Below, piece by piece: positions 41,655 through 50,188 of a stretch of 64,000 nt of DNA. The DNA comes from Chersky-840 sp036511675 (GTDB lineage: Bacteria > Actinomycetota > Acidimicrobiia > Acidimicrobiales > UBA8190): positions 1 through 64,000 of the forward strand of contig DATCBU010000097.1 in NCBI GenBank assembly GCA_036511675.1, written 5' to 3'. How positions within the stretch are numbered: the first letter of the stretch is position 1; each line of letters opens with the position of its first letter. Made by a program: the position numbers and the translations under genes. A model generated the notes under the pieces. It saw only the letters and a program-made list of their open reading frames with translations, was not told the DNA's origin and did no database searches.

Positions 41655-41928
41655 GGCCCGACCGACCGGCGAGCCACGGCCACCCTCCGGTGTCCGGCGC
41701 TACGCGTCCGCCTTCGGGCGGTTCTGGTGGGAGTTCCTTGTCGGCGACACACCCGAGCTGCTCATCGGCGCCGTGATGGCGGTGGCCATCGTGGCCCTGC
41801 TCGCCCACCACGGGGCAGCACGCGCCGTGACCGTCGCCGCCCTGCCGGTGCTGGTCATCGCCATGCTCGGTGCCTCGGTTCGACGGGCGCAACGCGCGGC
41901 GCGCGCCTCGCGACCTCCCGAACCCTGA
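41638..41928 (+). CDS. Small membrane protein, unknown function
   Basis: A 96-residue protein with two transmembrane helices (LLIGAVMAVAIVALLAHHG and AVTVAALPVLVIAMLGASV). The first 30 residues are cytoplasmic and proline-rich, and the tail is Arg/Ala-rich. Its GTG lies inside the 3' end of the COG4280-like gene, overlapping it by 17 bases, so it is probably translated with it as an accessory subunit. A TTG at 41647 is another possible start. Confidence 0.62.
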   Translation: MSKLPEARPTGEPRPPSGVRRYASAFGRFWWEFLVGDTPELLIGAVMAVAIVALLAHHGAARAVTVAALPVLVIAMLGASVRRAQRAARASRPPEP

Positions 41929-41941
41929 GGCCTGAACCGGC

Positions 41942-43501
41942 TCAGCGGGGAAAGGGCCTGTCCGCCAGCTCTTCGCGCAGCTTGTACTTGAGCACCTTGT
42001 TCAGGGTCTCGTTGCGGGGGAGGGAGTCGACCACTTCGAGCTGCTCGGGCACCTTCTGCTTCATGAGGCCGGCGGCATCGAGGTGGGCCACCATCTCGTC
42101 GAAGGTCAGAGGATCTGTTCCCTGGGCCGTCTCGACCACGGCACACACCCGCTCGCCGCGCTCGCGGTCGGCGAGGCCCACCACGGCGACGTCTCTCACC
42201 TTGGGATGGGTGTAGAGCAGGTCCTCGATCTCCTTGGCCGAGATATTCTCGCCCTTGCGGATGATGATGTCCTTGAGGCGTCCCGTGAGCACCACATGGC
42301 CGTCGGGCCGGAAGTGCCCGACGTCGCCGGTGCGGAAATAGCCCTGATCGTCGAAGGACTCGGCCGAGAGCACGGGGTCGGTGTAGCCCTTGCACACCAT
42401 GGCGCCCCTGACCCGCACCTCGCCGTCCTCGCCCGTGGGGGCCTCGACCCCGTCGAGCGTCACGATGCGGATCTCGGCGCCGAATACGGGCTTGCCCACG
42501 GTGTTGGCGAGTTGGTCGTCGGTGTCGCTGGGCGAGCCCATGCAGATCATGGGAATCTCGGTCATGCCGTATCCGTGCGCCACGGTCACGCCGATCTCAC
42601 GGCCCACCTCGTAGAAGATCTCCGGGGGCATGGGGGCGCCGCCCCCGGAGAGGATCCGCAGGGAAGGGATGATCTTCGTCCCCGGCTGCTTGCGTTGCTC
42701 GTTGAGATACGCCATGTAGAAGGCGGTGCTCCCCCCGGCCATGGTGACGCCGTGCCGGGAGAACACCTCCACCGCCACATCGGGCGCGAAGGCTTCGAGG
42801 AGCACCGTCGAGAATCCGATGGCCAGCACCATGACGAGGTAGTCGGGCCCGGCGATGTGGGCGAAGGGAAAGGCGATGGACCCCACGTCGTGTTCGGTCA
42901 ACTCCACCGCCATGGCCAGCCCTCGTCCCCCGGTCACGAGGGTGGTGTCGCTGTGGCGCACGCCCTTGGGGTCCGAGGTGGTGCCCGAGGTGTAGTAGAT
43001 CCAGCGGACTTGGTCGTCGCCCGGCAACGGGGGAGGGGGCAACGTGGCGGGGTCACCCTCGGGGAGCGAGTCATAGGCGACCACCACTGTCGGAGGCCGG
43101 TCGAGCCCGGCGGCGATCTTCTCGGCCATGGCGACGAAGTCGAATCCCTTCCACACCCCGGGGACGAAGTAGAACTCGGCCCGGGTCTGCGCCAGGGCGA
43201 AGGCGACCTCGCGCTCGCGGTAGATGTGGATGATGGGGTTCTGCACCACCCCGAGGCGCGCCAGAGCCATGGAGAGCACGATCGTCTCGATGCGTGTGGG
43301 CAGCTGCCACGACACCGGCGTCGACGGGCCGATCCCCATGGCGTGCAGTCCCGCCGCCACCACCTCGCACCGGTGGTGGAAGTCCCCGAAGGTCACGTGG
43401 CGTCCGGACTCGTCGATGAGCATGAGACGATCGCCCGACGCGGTGGCCCGCGCCTCGACCAGCTCCCACATCGACCCCACGTCGTAGATGGCGCCGGTCA
43501 C
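41942..43501 (-). CDS. AMP-dependent acyl-CoA synthetase
   Basis: A 519-residue ANL-family CoA ligase. The P-loop is YYTSGTTSDPKGVRH, A5 is AHGYGMTEIPM, A7 YFRTGDVG and the hinge GRLKDIIIRKGENISAKEIEDLL. The last region NETLNKVLKYKL supplies the lysine. It resembles ligases for cyclic or branched acids such as cyclohexanecarboxylate more than long-chain FadD. The GTG at 43501 lies 33 bases after the thiolase stop, so the two form a unit. An antisense reading frame of 794 codons on the other strand is only a codon-bias artefact. Confidence 0.85.
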   Translation of the reverse strand: MTGAIYDVGSMWELVEARATASGDRLMLIDESGRHVTFGDFHHRCEVVAAGLHAMGIGPSTPVSWQLPTRIETIVLSMALARLGVVQNPIIHIYREREVAFALAQTRAEFYFVPGVWKGFDFVAMAEKIAAGLDRPPTVVVAYDSLPEGDPATLPPPPLPGDDQVRWIYYTSGTTSDPKGVRHSDTTLVTGGRGLAMAVELTEHDVGSIAFPFAHIAGPDYLVMVLAIGFSTVLLEAFAPDVAVEVFSRHGVTMAGGSTAFYMAYLNEQRKQPGTKIIPSLRILSGGGAPMPPEIFYEVGREIGVTVAHGYGMTEIPMICMGSPSDTDDQLANTVGKPVFGAEIRIVTLDGVEAPTGEDGEVRVRGAMVCKGYTDPVLSAESFDDQGYFRTGDVGHFRPDGHVVLTGRLKDIIIRKGENISAKEIEDLLYTHPKVRDVAVVGLADRERGERVCAVVETAQGTDPLTFDEMVAHLDAAGLMKQKVPEQLEVVDSLPRNETLNKVLKYKLREELADRPFPR

Positions 43502-43534
43502 GTGGCCCCCTCTTGTCCCGGACTTCGGCCGTGT

Positions 43535-44737
43535 CTACGACAGGCGTTCGACGACCATGGCCATGCCCTGGCCACCACCGACGCACATCGACTCCAACCC
43601 CCAGGTCTTGTTCTCGTCGTCGAGGGCGTTGAGCAGCGTGGTCATGATCCGTGCCCCGGTCATGCCGAAGGGGTGGCCGAGCGCGATGGAGCCGCCCTTC
43701 ACGTTGAGCTTGTCCCAGTCGATGCCGAGGTGCTTGGCCGACGGGATGACCTGCGCCGCGAAGGCTTCGTTGATCTCGACCAGGTCGATGTCGTCGATGG
43801 TCTTGCCGGCCCGCTTGAGCGCCTGGCGACACGCCTCGATGGGACCGAGGCCCATGATCTCGGGGTCGAGGGCAGAGACCCCGCTGGAGACGATGCGCGC
43901 CAGCGGCGTGATGCCCAGTTCGCTCGCCTTGGTCTCAGACATCACGATGACCGCCGCCGCACCGTCGTTGAGCGGACAGGCGTTGCCGGCGGTGATGGTG
44001 CCGCCTTCGCGGAAGACGGGTTTGAGCGCGGCGAGGCCCTCCACCGTGGTGCCGTCGCGGGGCCCGTCGTCCCTGGTGACCACCGTGCCGTCCGCCAGGG
44101 TCACGGGGATGATCTCGCGCTCGAAGAAGCCGTTCTTCTGGGACTCCACCGCCCGGTTCTGGCTGCGCGCCGCGAACTCGTCCATCTCCTGGCGCGTCAC
44201 CTTCTCGTACTCGGCGACGTTCTCAGCGGTCTGGCCCATGGCGATGTACACGTCGCTGAGCCCCTGGGGCGGCGTCCAGGGGTCGCTGACCGCCGGGTTC
44301 CGGGCCGCGGTGCGGGACTCGGCGTCGGCGAACGCGGCGTTGTGCGGGCCGACATCCGACGCCCCGAACTGGAACCGGCTGACCGTCTCGACACCGCCGG
44401 CCAGGAACACGTCGCCCTCACCCGCCTTGATGGCGTGCGCCGCCATGCGGATGGTCTGGAGCGATGACGAGCAGTAGCGGTTGACTGTCACCCCCGGCAC
44501 GTCCACCCCGGCCAGGATGGCGGCCACGCGAGCCACGTTGTAGCCGGCCTCGCCGGCGGGCTGGCCGCATCCGAGCATGACGTCCTCGATGAGGGCCGGG
44601 TCGAGCTGCGGCACCTTGGCCAGGACTTCCTTGATGACCAGCGCCGCCAGATCGTCGGGGCGGCAACTCACCAGCGAGCCCTTGTTGGCGCGCCCGATGG
44701 GCGTTCTTCCGGTGGCGACGATGACGGCGTCGGGCAT
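43535..44737 (-). CDS. Acetyl-CoA acyltransferase (thiolase)
   Basis: A 400-residue thiolase that cleaves 3-oxoacyl-CoA with CoA, or condenses acetyl-CoA. Catalytic residues are C89 (VNRYCSSSLQT), H355 (ALGHPFGMTGAR) and C385 (MCVGGGQGMA). The N-terminus VATGRTPIGRANKG is characteristic of FadA-type enzymes. AAGGAG lies seven bases before the ATG. It precedes the CoA ligase on the same strand and sits beside the acyl-CoA dehydrogenase pair, so it may serve the same degradation pathway. Confidence 0.91.
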   Translation of the reverse strand: MPDAVIVATGRTPIGRANKGSLVSCRPDDLAALVIKEVLAKVPQLDPALIEDVMLGCGQPAGEAGYNVARVAAILAGVDVPGVTVNRYCSSSLQTIRMAAHAIKAGEGDVFLAGGVETVSRFQFGASDVGPHNAAFADAESRTAARNPAVSDPWTPPQGLSDVYIAMGQTAENVAEYEKVTRQEMDEFAARSQNRAVESQKNGFFEREIIPVTLADGTVVTRDDGPRDGTTVEGLAALKPVFREGGTITAGNACPLNDGAAAVIVMSETKASELGITPLARIVSSGVSALDPEIMGLGPIEACRQALKRAGKTIDDIDLVEINEAFAAQVIPSAKHLGIDWDKLNVKGGSIALGHPFGMTGARIMTTLLNALDDENKTWGLESMCVGGGQGMAMVVERLS

Positions 44738-44835
44738 TGCGTGGGCTCCTTGGGTACGTGCTCGGGGAAGACCCTAGGTTGGCACACGATGCCGGGGACG
44801 GCCCAAGCGGCGACCCGAGCGCCGACAGTCTCGGG

Positions 44836-45333
44836 TCATCGTGCGAGGTCTTCGGCGTTGAGGGTTCGCCACATGTGGACGTGGGGACCGATGCCGGGGA
44901 TGTCGAAGACCCCGCCCCGTGGCATGAAACCGGCTCGCCGGTACAGGCCCTGGGCCGGCACGCGGGCGTTGCACCACACCAGGCCTCCGCCGTGCGCGGC
45001 GACATGGTCGAGCAGGGCGGCGAGGACCAGGCTCCCGAGGCCGCGGCGGCGCGCTCCGGGGCGTGTGGCCATACCCCGCAGCCGCCACCCGTCGATGCGT
45101 TCGGGCTCCCACGGCGGCGGCTCGGGGACCACCGTGCCCACCGCGTCGACCTCCGTCCGGTGTTCGGAGTCACGGGTCGCGATGTGGCGGACCGCGGCGT
45201 GCGCGCTGCGCGGGTCGTCGTCGCCCTGGTACCGCGCCTCCTCGGGGGGCTGGTCGGGTCGCAGCACGGCTCGGCGCAGTGGCCGCACCACCTGGGCGTC
45301 CACGAGTTCCACGGCATCGGGACGTGCACGCAC
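44836..45333 (-). CDS. GNAT-family N-acetyltransferase
   Basis: A 165-residue acetyltransferase whose pyrophosphate loop is MATRPGARRRGLGSLVLAAL, followed by GGGLVWCNARVPAQGLYRRAGF. It opens with the helix VELVDAQVVRPLRRAVLRPDQPPEEARYQGDDDP, common among actinobacterial GNATs of unknown substrate. The GTG at 45333 is supported by TATCCT 7 bases upstream. An upstream TTG at 45393 would extend it through the KstR-like box of the divergent gene and is less likely. Confidence 0.75.
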   Translation of the reverse strand: MRARPDAVELVDAQVVRPLRRAVLRPDQPPEEARYQGDDDPRSAHAAVRHIATRDSEHRTEVDAVGTVVPEPPPWEPERIDGWRLRGMATRPGARRRGLGSLVLAALLDHVAAHGGGLVWCNARVPAQGLYRRAGFMPRGGVFDIPGIGPHVHMWRTLNAEDLAR

Positions 45334-45340
45334 CGGGGTG

Positions 45341-45346
45341 AGGATA
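45341..45346 (-). promoter_or_regulatory. Leaderless -10 hexamer TATCCT
   Basis: TATCCT on the minus strand ends 7 bases before the GTG at 45333 of the GNAT gene. The divergent KstR-like box lies 33 bases further on. Confidence 0.5.
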
Positions 45347-45378
45347 GGCCCGCGGCTGGCCCCGTTCGGGGGCGGAAC

Positions 45379-45392
45379 TGTAACCTGTTCCA
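45379..45392 (+). promoter_or_regulatory. KstR-like operator TGTAACCTGTTCCA
   Basis: The 14-mer fits the published KstR consensus TnnAACnnGTTnnA at all fixed positions. It lies about 31 bases before the acyl-CoA dehydrogenase gene at 45423, within its promoter, where a TetR-type repressor would block transcription. TAACCT inside it could be the -10. Confidence 0.65.
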
Positions 45393-45422
45393 AGTTCGAC
45401 CCGGAAGAAGGGCAGGGCGGGC

Positions 45423-46598
45423 ATGGAGATCGGGTACACCGAGGAACAGCAGGAACTGCGCCAGGAGCTGCGCGAGTACTACGCCAATCTGCTGACTCCC
45501 GAGGTCGAGGCGGAGCTGTCGGTGAGCCACGGCATCGGGCCCACGGTCCGGCGGATCACCAAGCAGATGGCCAGCGACGGATGGCTCGGCATCGGATGGC
45601 CCAAGGAGTACGGGGGCCAGGGCCGTTCGGCCCTCGAGCAGTTCATCTTCTTCGACGAGTCCATGCGCAGCGGGGCGCCGGTGCCGATGCTCACCATCAA
45701 CACGGTGGGCCCCACCATCATGAACTTCGGCACCGACGAGCAGAAGGCGTTCTTCTTGCCCAAGATCCTCGCCGGCGAGATCCATTTCTGCATCGGGTAC
45801 TCCGAGCCCCAGGCCGGCACCGACCTTGCCGCTCTCCAGACCCGGGCGGTAGTCGACGGCGACGAGCTCGTCATCAATGGGACCAAGATCTTCACCTCGC
45901 TGGCCGGCGACGCCGACTACTGCTGGCTGGCGGTGCGCACCGACCCCGATGCGTCCAAGCACAAGGGCATCTCCATGGTGATCGTCCCCATGAACACACC
46001 CGGTGTGCGCGTGGTGCCGATGCAGCTGCTCGGTGACCACAACATCAACTACACCTTCTGGGAGGACGTGCGCGTCCCGCTGTCGAACGTGGTGGGTGGG
46101 CTCAACAACGGCTGGAGCCTGATCACCAACCAGCTCAACCACGAGCGGGTCACCCTGTGCTCTCCGGGGATCATCGAGCGGGCCCTGGGCGACGTGAGGA
46201 AGTGGGCTCAGGACACCAAGCTCGCCGACGGGCGGCGCGTCATCGACCAGGAGTGGGTGCGCATCGCGCTGGCCCGGGTGCACGCCAAGCTCGAATTCCT
46301 CCGGCTCATCAACTGGAAGGTGGCCTGGAACGGCACCCAGGGACGCCTCGACGTGGCCGACGCCTCGTCGATCAAGGTGTTCGGCACCGAGTTCTACATG
46401 GAAGCCCTGCGGACGCTGTCCGAAGTCATCGGCCAGTCGGGGTACCTGCGGCGGGGCTCGGCCGAAGAGGTCCTGCGCGGACGGCTCGAGGCCTACACCC
46501 GCGGCCTCGTCATCCTGACCTTCGGCGGCGGCACCAACGAGATCCAGCGCGACCTGATCGCCATCTTCGGCCTCGGCATGCCGCGGTCGCTTCGCTAG
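45423..46598 (+). CDS. Acyl-CoA dehydrogenase (alpha-type subunit, FadE26/FadE29-like)
   Basis: A 391-residue flavoprotein that introduces a double bond into an acyl-CoA. The sequence has GWLGIGWPKEYGGQG, IGYSEPQAGTDLAALQT (substrate-binding loop) and the C-terminal LVILTFGGGTNEIQRDLIA (FAD contact). It is followed 14 bases later by a second, shorter dehydrogenase. In mycobacteria such pairs form alpha2beta2 heterotetramers for steroid side-chain oxidation (FadE26-FadE27, FadE28-FadE29), and the pair is expected to work likewise. A KstR-like box lies upstream. Confidence 0.86.
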   Translation: MEIGYTEEQQELRQELREYYANLLTPEVEAELSVSHGIGPTVRRITKQMASDGWLGIGWPKEYGGQGRSALEQFIFFDESMRSGAPVPMLTINTVGPTIMNFGTDEQKAFFLPKILAGEIHFCIGYSEPQAGTDLAALQTRAVVDGDELVINGTKIFTSLAGDADYCWLAVRTDPDASKHKGISMVIVPMNTPGVRVVPMQLLGDHNINYTFWEDVRVPLSNVVGGLNNGWSLITNQLNHERVTLCSPGIIERALGDVRKWAQDTKLADGRRVIDQEWVRIALARVHAKLEFLRLINWKVAWNGTQGRLDVADASSIKVFGTEFYMEALRTLSEVIGQSGYLRRGSAEEVLRGRLEAYTRGLVILTFGGGTNEIQRDLIAIFGLGMPRSLR

Positions 46599-46612
46599 AA
46601 AGAGAGAACGAC

Positions 46613-47731
46613 GTGGACTTCTCCTTCACCGAGGAGCAGGAGGCTGTCAGGGAGCTGGCGTCGCGTATTTTCTCCGATCTCGCCACGCCCGAACGCCTGC
46701 GAGAGATCGAGGACACCGAAGAGCGCTTCGACACCAAGCTGTGGGGCGAGCTCGCCTCGGCCGGGTTGCTCGGCATCTGGCTCCCCGAATCCGTGGGCGG
46801 CGCCGGCCTCGGGTTCGTGGCGGCCGGCATCGTGGCCGAGGAGTCGGGCCGGGTTGCCGCCGCCGTGCCCTATGTGGCCAGTGCGGTCCTCGGGGCCGGC
46901 CCCATCGCCGAGTTCGGCGACGCCGACCAACAGCGTCGCTGGCTCGAGCCCATGGTGGCCGGCGACCTGGTCCTCAGTGCCGCCCTCGTGGAACAAGGCG
47001 GCGACCCCTTCAGCCCGCACACCACGGCCACACGGCAAGGCGACGAGTGGCGGATCGACGGCACCAAGTCATTCGTCCCCGCCGGCATGATGGCCGGCGC
47101 GGTGGTGGTGTCGGCTCGCACCGACGACGGCATCGGGCTGTTCGTCGTCGACCCTCGTGCCCCGGGTGTGACGCGTCGTGCCCAGGAGGCCACCAGCCGG
47201 CAGATCGAAGCCGAGCTCGAGATGTCGGGAGTCGTGGTGGGTGCCGGTGACGTCCTCGTGGCCGGGCCCGGGGGCGCCGACGCGCTGCGGTGGCTGCTCG
47301 AGCACGCCGAGGCGGCCCTGTGTCTGTGCGTGGCCGGGGCGTGTGACGCCGCGGTCAAGCTCACGGCGCAGTACACCATCACCCGCGAGCAGTTCGGAAA
47401 GCCCATCGCCACGTTCCAGGCGGTGGGCCAGCGCGCCGCTGACGCCTACATCGACGCCGAGGCCGTCCGGCTCACGGCGTGGCAGGCGGCGTGGCGCCTG
47501 GCCGAGGGCTTGGCCGCCTCGAGCGAGGTGGCCGTGGCCAAGTACTGGGCCGACGAGGGCGGCCAACGCGTCGTGCACGCCGCCCAGCATCTCCACGGCG
47601 GCATGGGTGTGGACCGGGACTACCCACTGCACCGGTACTACCTTCTCACCAAGCATCTGGCGCTGACCCTCGGGGGCGCCACCACCAGCCTCCTCCGACT
47701 GGGCGAGGTGCTCGCCACCGAGCCCGCCTGA
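46613..47731 (+). CDS. Acyl-CoA dehydrogenase (beta-type subunit, FadE27/FadE28-like)
   Basis: A 372-residue dehydrogenase, more divergent than its neighbour. It retains LGIWLPESVGGAGLGF and, in the C-terminal helical domain, TREQFGKPIATFQAVGQRAADAYID and AQHLHGGMGVDRDYPLHRYY, the usual FAD and interface motifs. The substrate-loop pattern is weaker, as in the beta subunit of heterotetrameric steroid acyl-CoA dehydrogenases. The GTG at 46613 follows AGAAAGAGAG 14 bases after the previous stop. It is convergent with the gene at 47748. Confidence 0.84.
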   Translation: MDFSFTEEQEAVRELASRIFSDLATPERLREIEDTEERFDTKLWGELASAGLLGIWLPESVGGAGLGFVAAGIVAEESGRVAAAVPYVASAVLGAGPIAEFGDADQQRRWLEPMVAGDLVLSAALVEQGGDPFSPHTTATRQGDEWRIDGTKSFVPAGMMAGAVVVSARTDDGIGLFVVDPRAPGVTRRAQEATSRQIEAELEMSGVVVGAGDVLVAGPGGADALRWLLEHAEAALCLCVAGACDAAVKLTAQYTITREQFGKPIATFQAVGQRAADAYIDAEAVRLTAWQAAWRLAEGLAASSEVAVAKYWADEGGQRVVHAAQHLHGGMGVDRDYPLHRYYLLTKHLALTLGGATTSLLRLGEVLATEPA

Positions 47732-47747
47732 TCCTGCTCCTCGGCGC

Positions 47748-48794
47748 CTAGGCGATGCCGTGCACCGTGGCGCCGTCGAGCTCGCGCACGAAGTCGGCAC
47801 CGAGAGCCTGTGACGGGGTGTAGGCGCCGGGCGCCACGGTCCCGGTGCCGAGCCGCTGGGCGATGCGCACCACCGAGTCGGCGGTGAGGTCGTAGGGGTC
47901 GAGGGTGGTGACCGTCGCCGTGGCGGTTTTCCCCGCGGCGTCGGTGACCTGACCCCACAGCTGTCCCCGCGTCTTCGCCCGCGTCTCGGCGGTTGGTCCC
48001 GGCAGTCTTCCCGCGGCGCGTTTCAACAGGCTCTGGACCACACGGGTGCGCGTGGCTGCCCCCGCCACCTGCGCCAAGGCCATCATGGGTGCGATGGCGG
48101 CGGGCATGGCCGCGTACACCACGATGTCCCCGATGCCCGTGGAGTGATACGCGGTCGCCACATCGCCCCAGGCGATGGCGTGCACCTCGGCGCGCCCGTC
48201 GGCGAACTCGACCTGGCGATGGCGGCGGTCGGGGGGAACGGGGCCGATGACGCCGCCCACCCGGGCCCTGCCCGCGGTGCCCAGTGACTCCATGGCGGTC
48301 TTGGCCGTGCCCGGGCTCACGCCCCCCGAGGCGCGCAGCGCCAGCTCGAGGCGCACCGAGCCCGGCAGTGCCCGGGCCAGCAACCCGGCCAGGCAGTCCG
48401 AGGGCACGACGTCGAACCCGGCTCCCGGCAGGAGAACGACCCCGGCCCGGCGGGCCTCCTCGTCGCGGGCGAGCACGGCCTCGAACACGTCGATCTCCCC
48501 GGTGATGTCGAGGTAGTGCGTGCCGGTGGCGAGACACGCGTCCACCATGGGCTGCGACGTCGACGAGAACGGCCCCGCGCAGTGGGCCACCACGTCGATG
48601 CCCTTGAGCGCGGTCCGGAGCTCTGTGGGGTCCGACAGGTTCACGGTGCGGTACTCGAGCTCGAAGCGCTCGCCCAGTTCACGCAGGCGCCGCCCGTCGC
48701 GCCCCGCGATCACGGGGAGCTCGCCGCGCTCGGCCGCCAGTGCCGCCACCAGGCGTCCGGTGTAGCCGTACGCGCCGTAGATCATCCAGCTCAA
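47748..48794 (-). CDS. Saccharopine-dehydrogenase-like / trans-acting enoyl reductase family protein
   Basis: A 348-residue Rossmann-fold oxidoreductase. The N-terminal MIYGAYGYTGRLVA is the dinucleotide-binding loop; VVAHCAGPF and HYLDITGE follow. Members resemble the mycobacterial trans-acting enoyl reductase of phthiocerol and mycocerosate lipid synthesis, and saccharopine dehydrogenase; many act on complex lipids. GAGGTGA lies six bases before the TTG at 48794, which is preferred over the ATG three codons downstream. No polyketide synthase is nearby. Confidence 0.82.
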   Translation of the reverse strand: MSWMIYGAYGYTGRLVAALAAERGELPVIAGRDGRRLRELGERFELEYRTVNLSDPTELRTALKGIDVVAHCAGPFSSTSQPMVDACLATGTHYLDITGEIDVFEAVLARDEEARRAGVVLLPGAGFDVVPSDCLAGLLARALPGSVRLELALRASGGVSPGTAKTAMESLGTAGRARVGGVIGPVPPDRRHRQVEFADGRAEVHAIAWGDVATAYHSTGIGDIVVYAAMPAAIAPMMALAQVAGAATRTRVVQSLLKRAAGRLPGPTAETRAKTRGQLWGQVTDAAGKTATATVTTLDPYDLTADSVVRIAQRLGTGTVAPGAYTPSQALGADFVRELDGATVHGIA

Positions 48795-48977
48795 CGTGTC
48801 ACCTCGGTGCTCGGTACGACCGCAGGCTCACCCTACCGGGCGCCGTTCGGACTGTCTCTCTCGGGCTCGGTCAGGAGCACGCCCATGCGCTCAATTGTCA
48901 CACCCGGTGATCGCCAGCTCGACGCATCCTCCTAGCGATCGCCCCAACGACCGCGGCTCGATGCTCCGAGCTGACGG

Positions 48978-48983
48978 TACGAT
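48978..48983 (+). promoter_or_regulatory. Leaderless -10 hexamer TACGAT
   Basis: TACGAT ends 6 bases before the GTG at 48990 of the metallopeptidase gene. No Shine-Dalgarno sequence is present between the two. Confidence 0.5.
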
Positions 48984-48989
48984 CGAGTC

Positions 48990-49337
48990 GTGATCACCGT
49001 CTCTCCCCAACGTTTCGAGGAGCTGGTGGGCGATGCACTGGCGGGGCTTCCCCCGCAGTTCGCCGGGGCCATGGAAAACGTGGCGGTGATCGTGGAGGAT
49101 CACGCCCAAGGACGCAACCTGTTCGGGCTCTATGAGGGTGTGCCGCTCACCCGTCGGGGCCCGCTGAGCTACGCCGGGGTGATGCCCGACCGCATCACGC
49201 TCTATCAGGACACGATCTCCGAGCACTGCCTCGACGAACAGCAATTGATCGAGCAGATCCGCAAGACCGTCATCCACGAGGTGGCGCACCATTTCGGCAT
49301 CGGGGATCCCCGGCTGGAGGAGCTCGGGTGGGCATGA
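48990..49337 (+). CDS. Zincin-like metallopeptidase (PF06262 family)
   Basis: A 115-residue minimal zinc metalloprotease of the kind common in actinobacteria. The zinc motif is HEVAHHFGI (H96, E97, H100) with a downstream Asp (GDPR) as probable third ligand. The N-terminal FEELVGDALAGLPPQF and central LFGLYEGVPL are family signatures. The substrate is unknown. It overlaps the next gene by 4 bases. The GTG is supported by a leaderless promoter. Confidence 0.87.
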   Translation: MITVSPQRFEELVGDALAGLPPQFAGAMENVAVIVEDHAQGRNLFGLYEGVPLTRRGPLSYAGVMPDRITLYQDTISEHCLDEQQLIEQIRKTVIHEVAHHFGIGDPRLEELGWA

Positions 49338-50161
49338 GCACGCCGCACGCCCACCCCACCAAGGCCGATGCCTTTCTTGCTCTGCACGCCGGGCCCTCCC
49401 CACTGCTCCTTCCCAATCCGTGGGACCAGGGCTCGGCCCGCCTGTTCGCCTGGCTCGGCTTCGAAGCCCTGGCCACCACCAGCAGCGGCTACGCCGCGAC
49501 ACTGGGGCGATTGGACGGCTCGCTGGACCGAGCGGCGGTGATAGCACACGCGGCTGCCATCGTGGGCGCCACGGATCTGCCCGTGTCCGCTGATCTCGAG
49601 AACGGGTTCGGGGATGATCCGGGCGCCGTGGCTCACACGGTGCGCCTGGCCCTCGAGGCCGGGTTGGCGGGATGTTCGATCGAAGACTTCACGGGCCGGC
49701 CCGAGGATCCGATCTACGACGTCACGTTGGCCGAGGAGAGGATGGCGGCCGCATCCGAGACGGCTCATGCCGGACCGGCGCCACTCGTGCTCACCGGCCG
49801 GGCCGAGAACTACCTCCACGGCCGTCCCGATCTCGAGGACACCATCGCGCGCCTCCAGGCCTACGAGCGCGCCGGAGCGGACGTGCTGTACGCGCCCGGG
49901 CTCACCCGGCTCGACGACATCGTCCAGGTCGTCGCCAGCGTGCACCGACCCGTCAACGTGCTGGCCCGACCGGGCGGTCCCACGGTCTCGGCGCTCGCCG
50001 GCGCCGGGGTCGCCCGTATCTCTGTGGGGGGCGCCCTGTGCTTCGCCGCCATCGGTGCGGTGGTGGAAGCGGCCCAGGAGCTCCAACAACACGGCACCTA
50101 CGGGTTTCTCGACCGTGCCGCCGTCGGTGTCAAGGCAGCGCGCGCCGCCTTCGCGCCCTGA
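49334..50161 (+). CDS. Isocitrate lyase/PEP mutase family protein
   Basis: A 275-residue TIM-barrel enzyme of the PEP mutase/isocitrate lyase superfamily. The metal-binding acids are in VSADLENGFGDDP and CSIEDFTG; further on are VLTGRAENYLHG (substrate Arg/Glu) and the strand VLARPGGPTV. Such enzymes cleave or rearrange C-C or C-P bonds of 2-hydroxy or oxo acids; the residues that separate methylisocitrate lyase from oxaloacetate-type hydrolases are not decisive here. The ATG at 49334 overlaps the peptidase stop (ATGA). Confidence 0.83.
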   Translation: MSTPHAHPTKADAFLALHAGPSPLLLPNPWDQGSARLFAWLGFEALATTSSGYAATLGRLDGSLDRAAVIAHAAAIVGATDLPVSADLENGFGDDPGAVAHTVRLALEAGLAGCSIEDFTGRPEDPIYDVTLAEERMAAASETAHAGPAPLVLTGRAENYLHGRPDLEDTIARLQAYERAGADVLYAPGLTRLDDIVQVVASVHRPVNVLARPGGPTVSALAGAGVARISVGGALCFAAIGAVVEAAQELQQHGTYGFLDRAAVGVKAARAAFAP

Positions 50162-50188
50162 GCCCCAGCCTTCGGGCCGGGCAGCCAG

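Noticed and set aside
42083..44467. A 794-codon plus-strand frame
   Set aside because: It lies opposite the CoA ligase and thiolase genes, which have full catalytic motifs. The frame encodes His/Asp/Arg-rich sequence with no recognisable fold.
45334..45393. Upstream TTG start for the GNAT gene
   Set aside because: It would extend the protein through the divergent promoter and KstR-like box with Pro-rich, non-conserved sequence. The GTG at 45333 has a leaderless -10.
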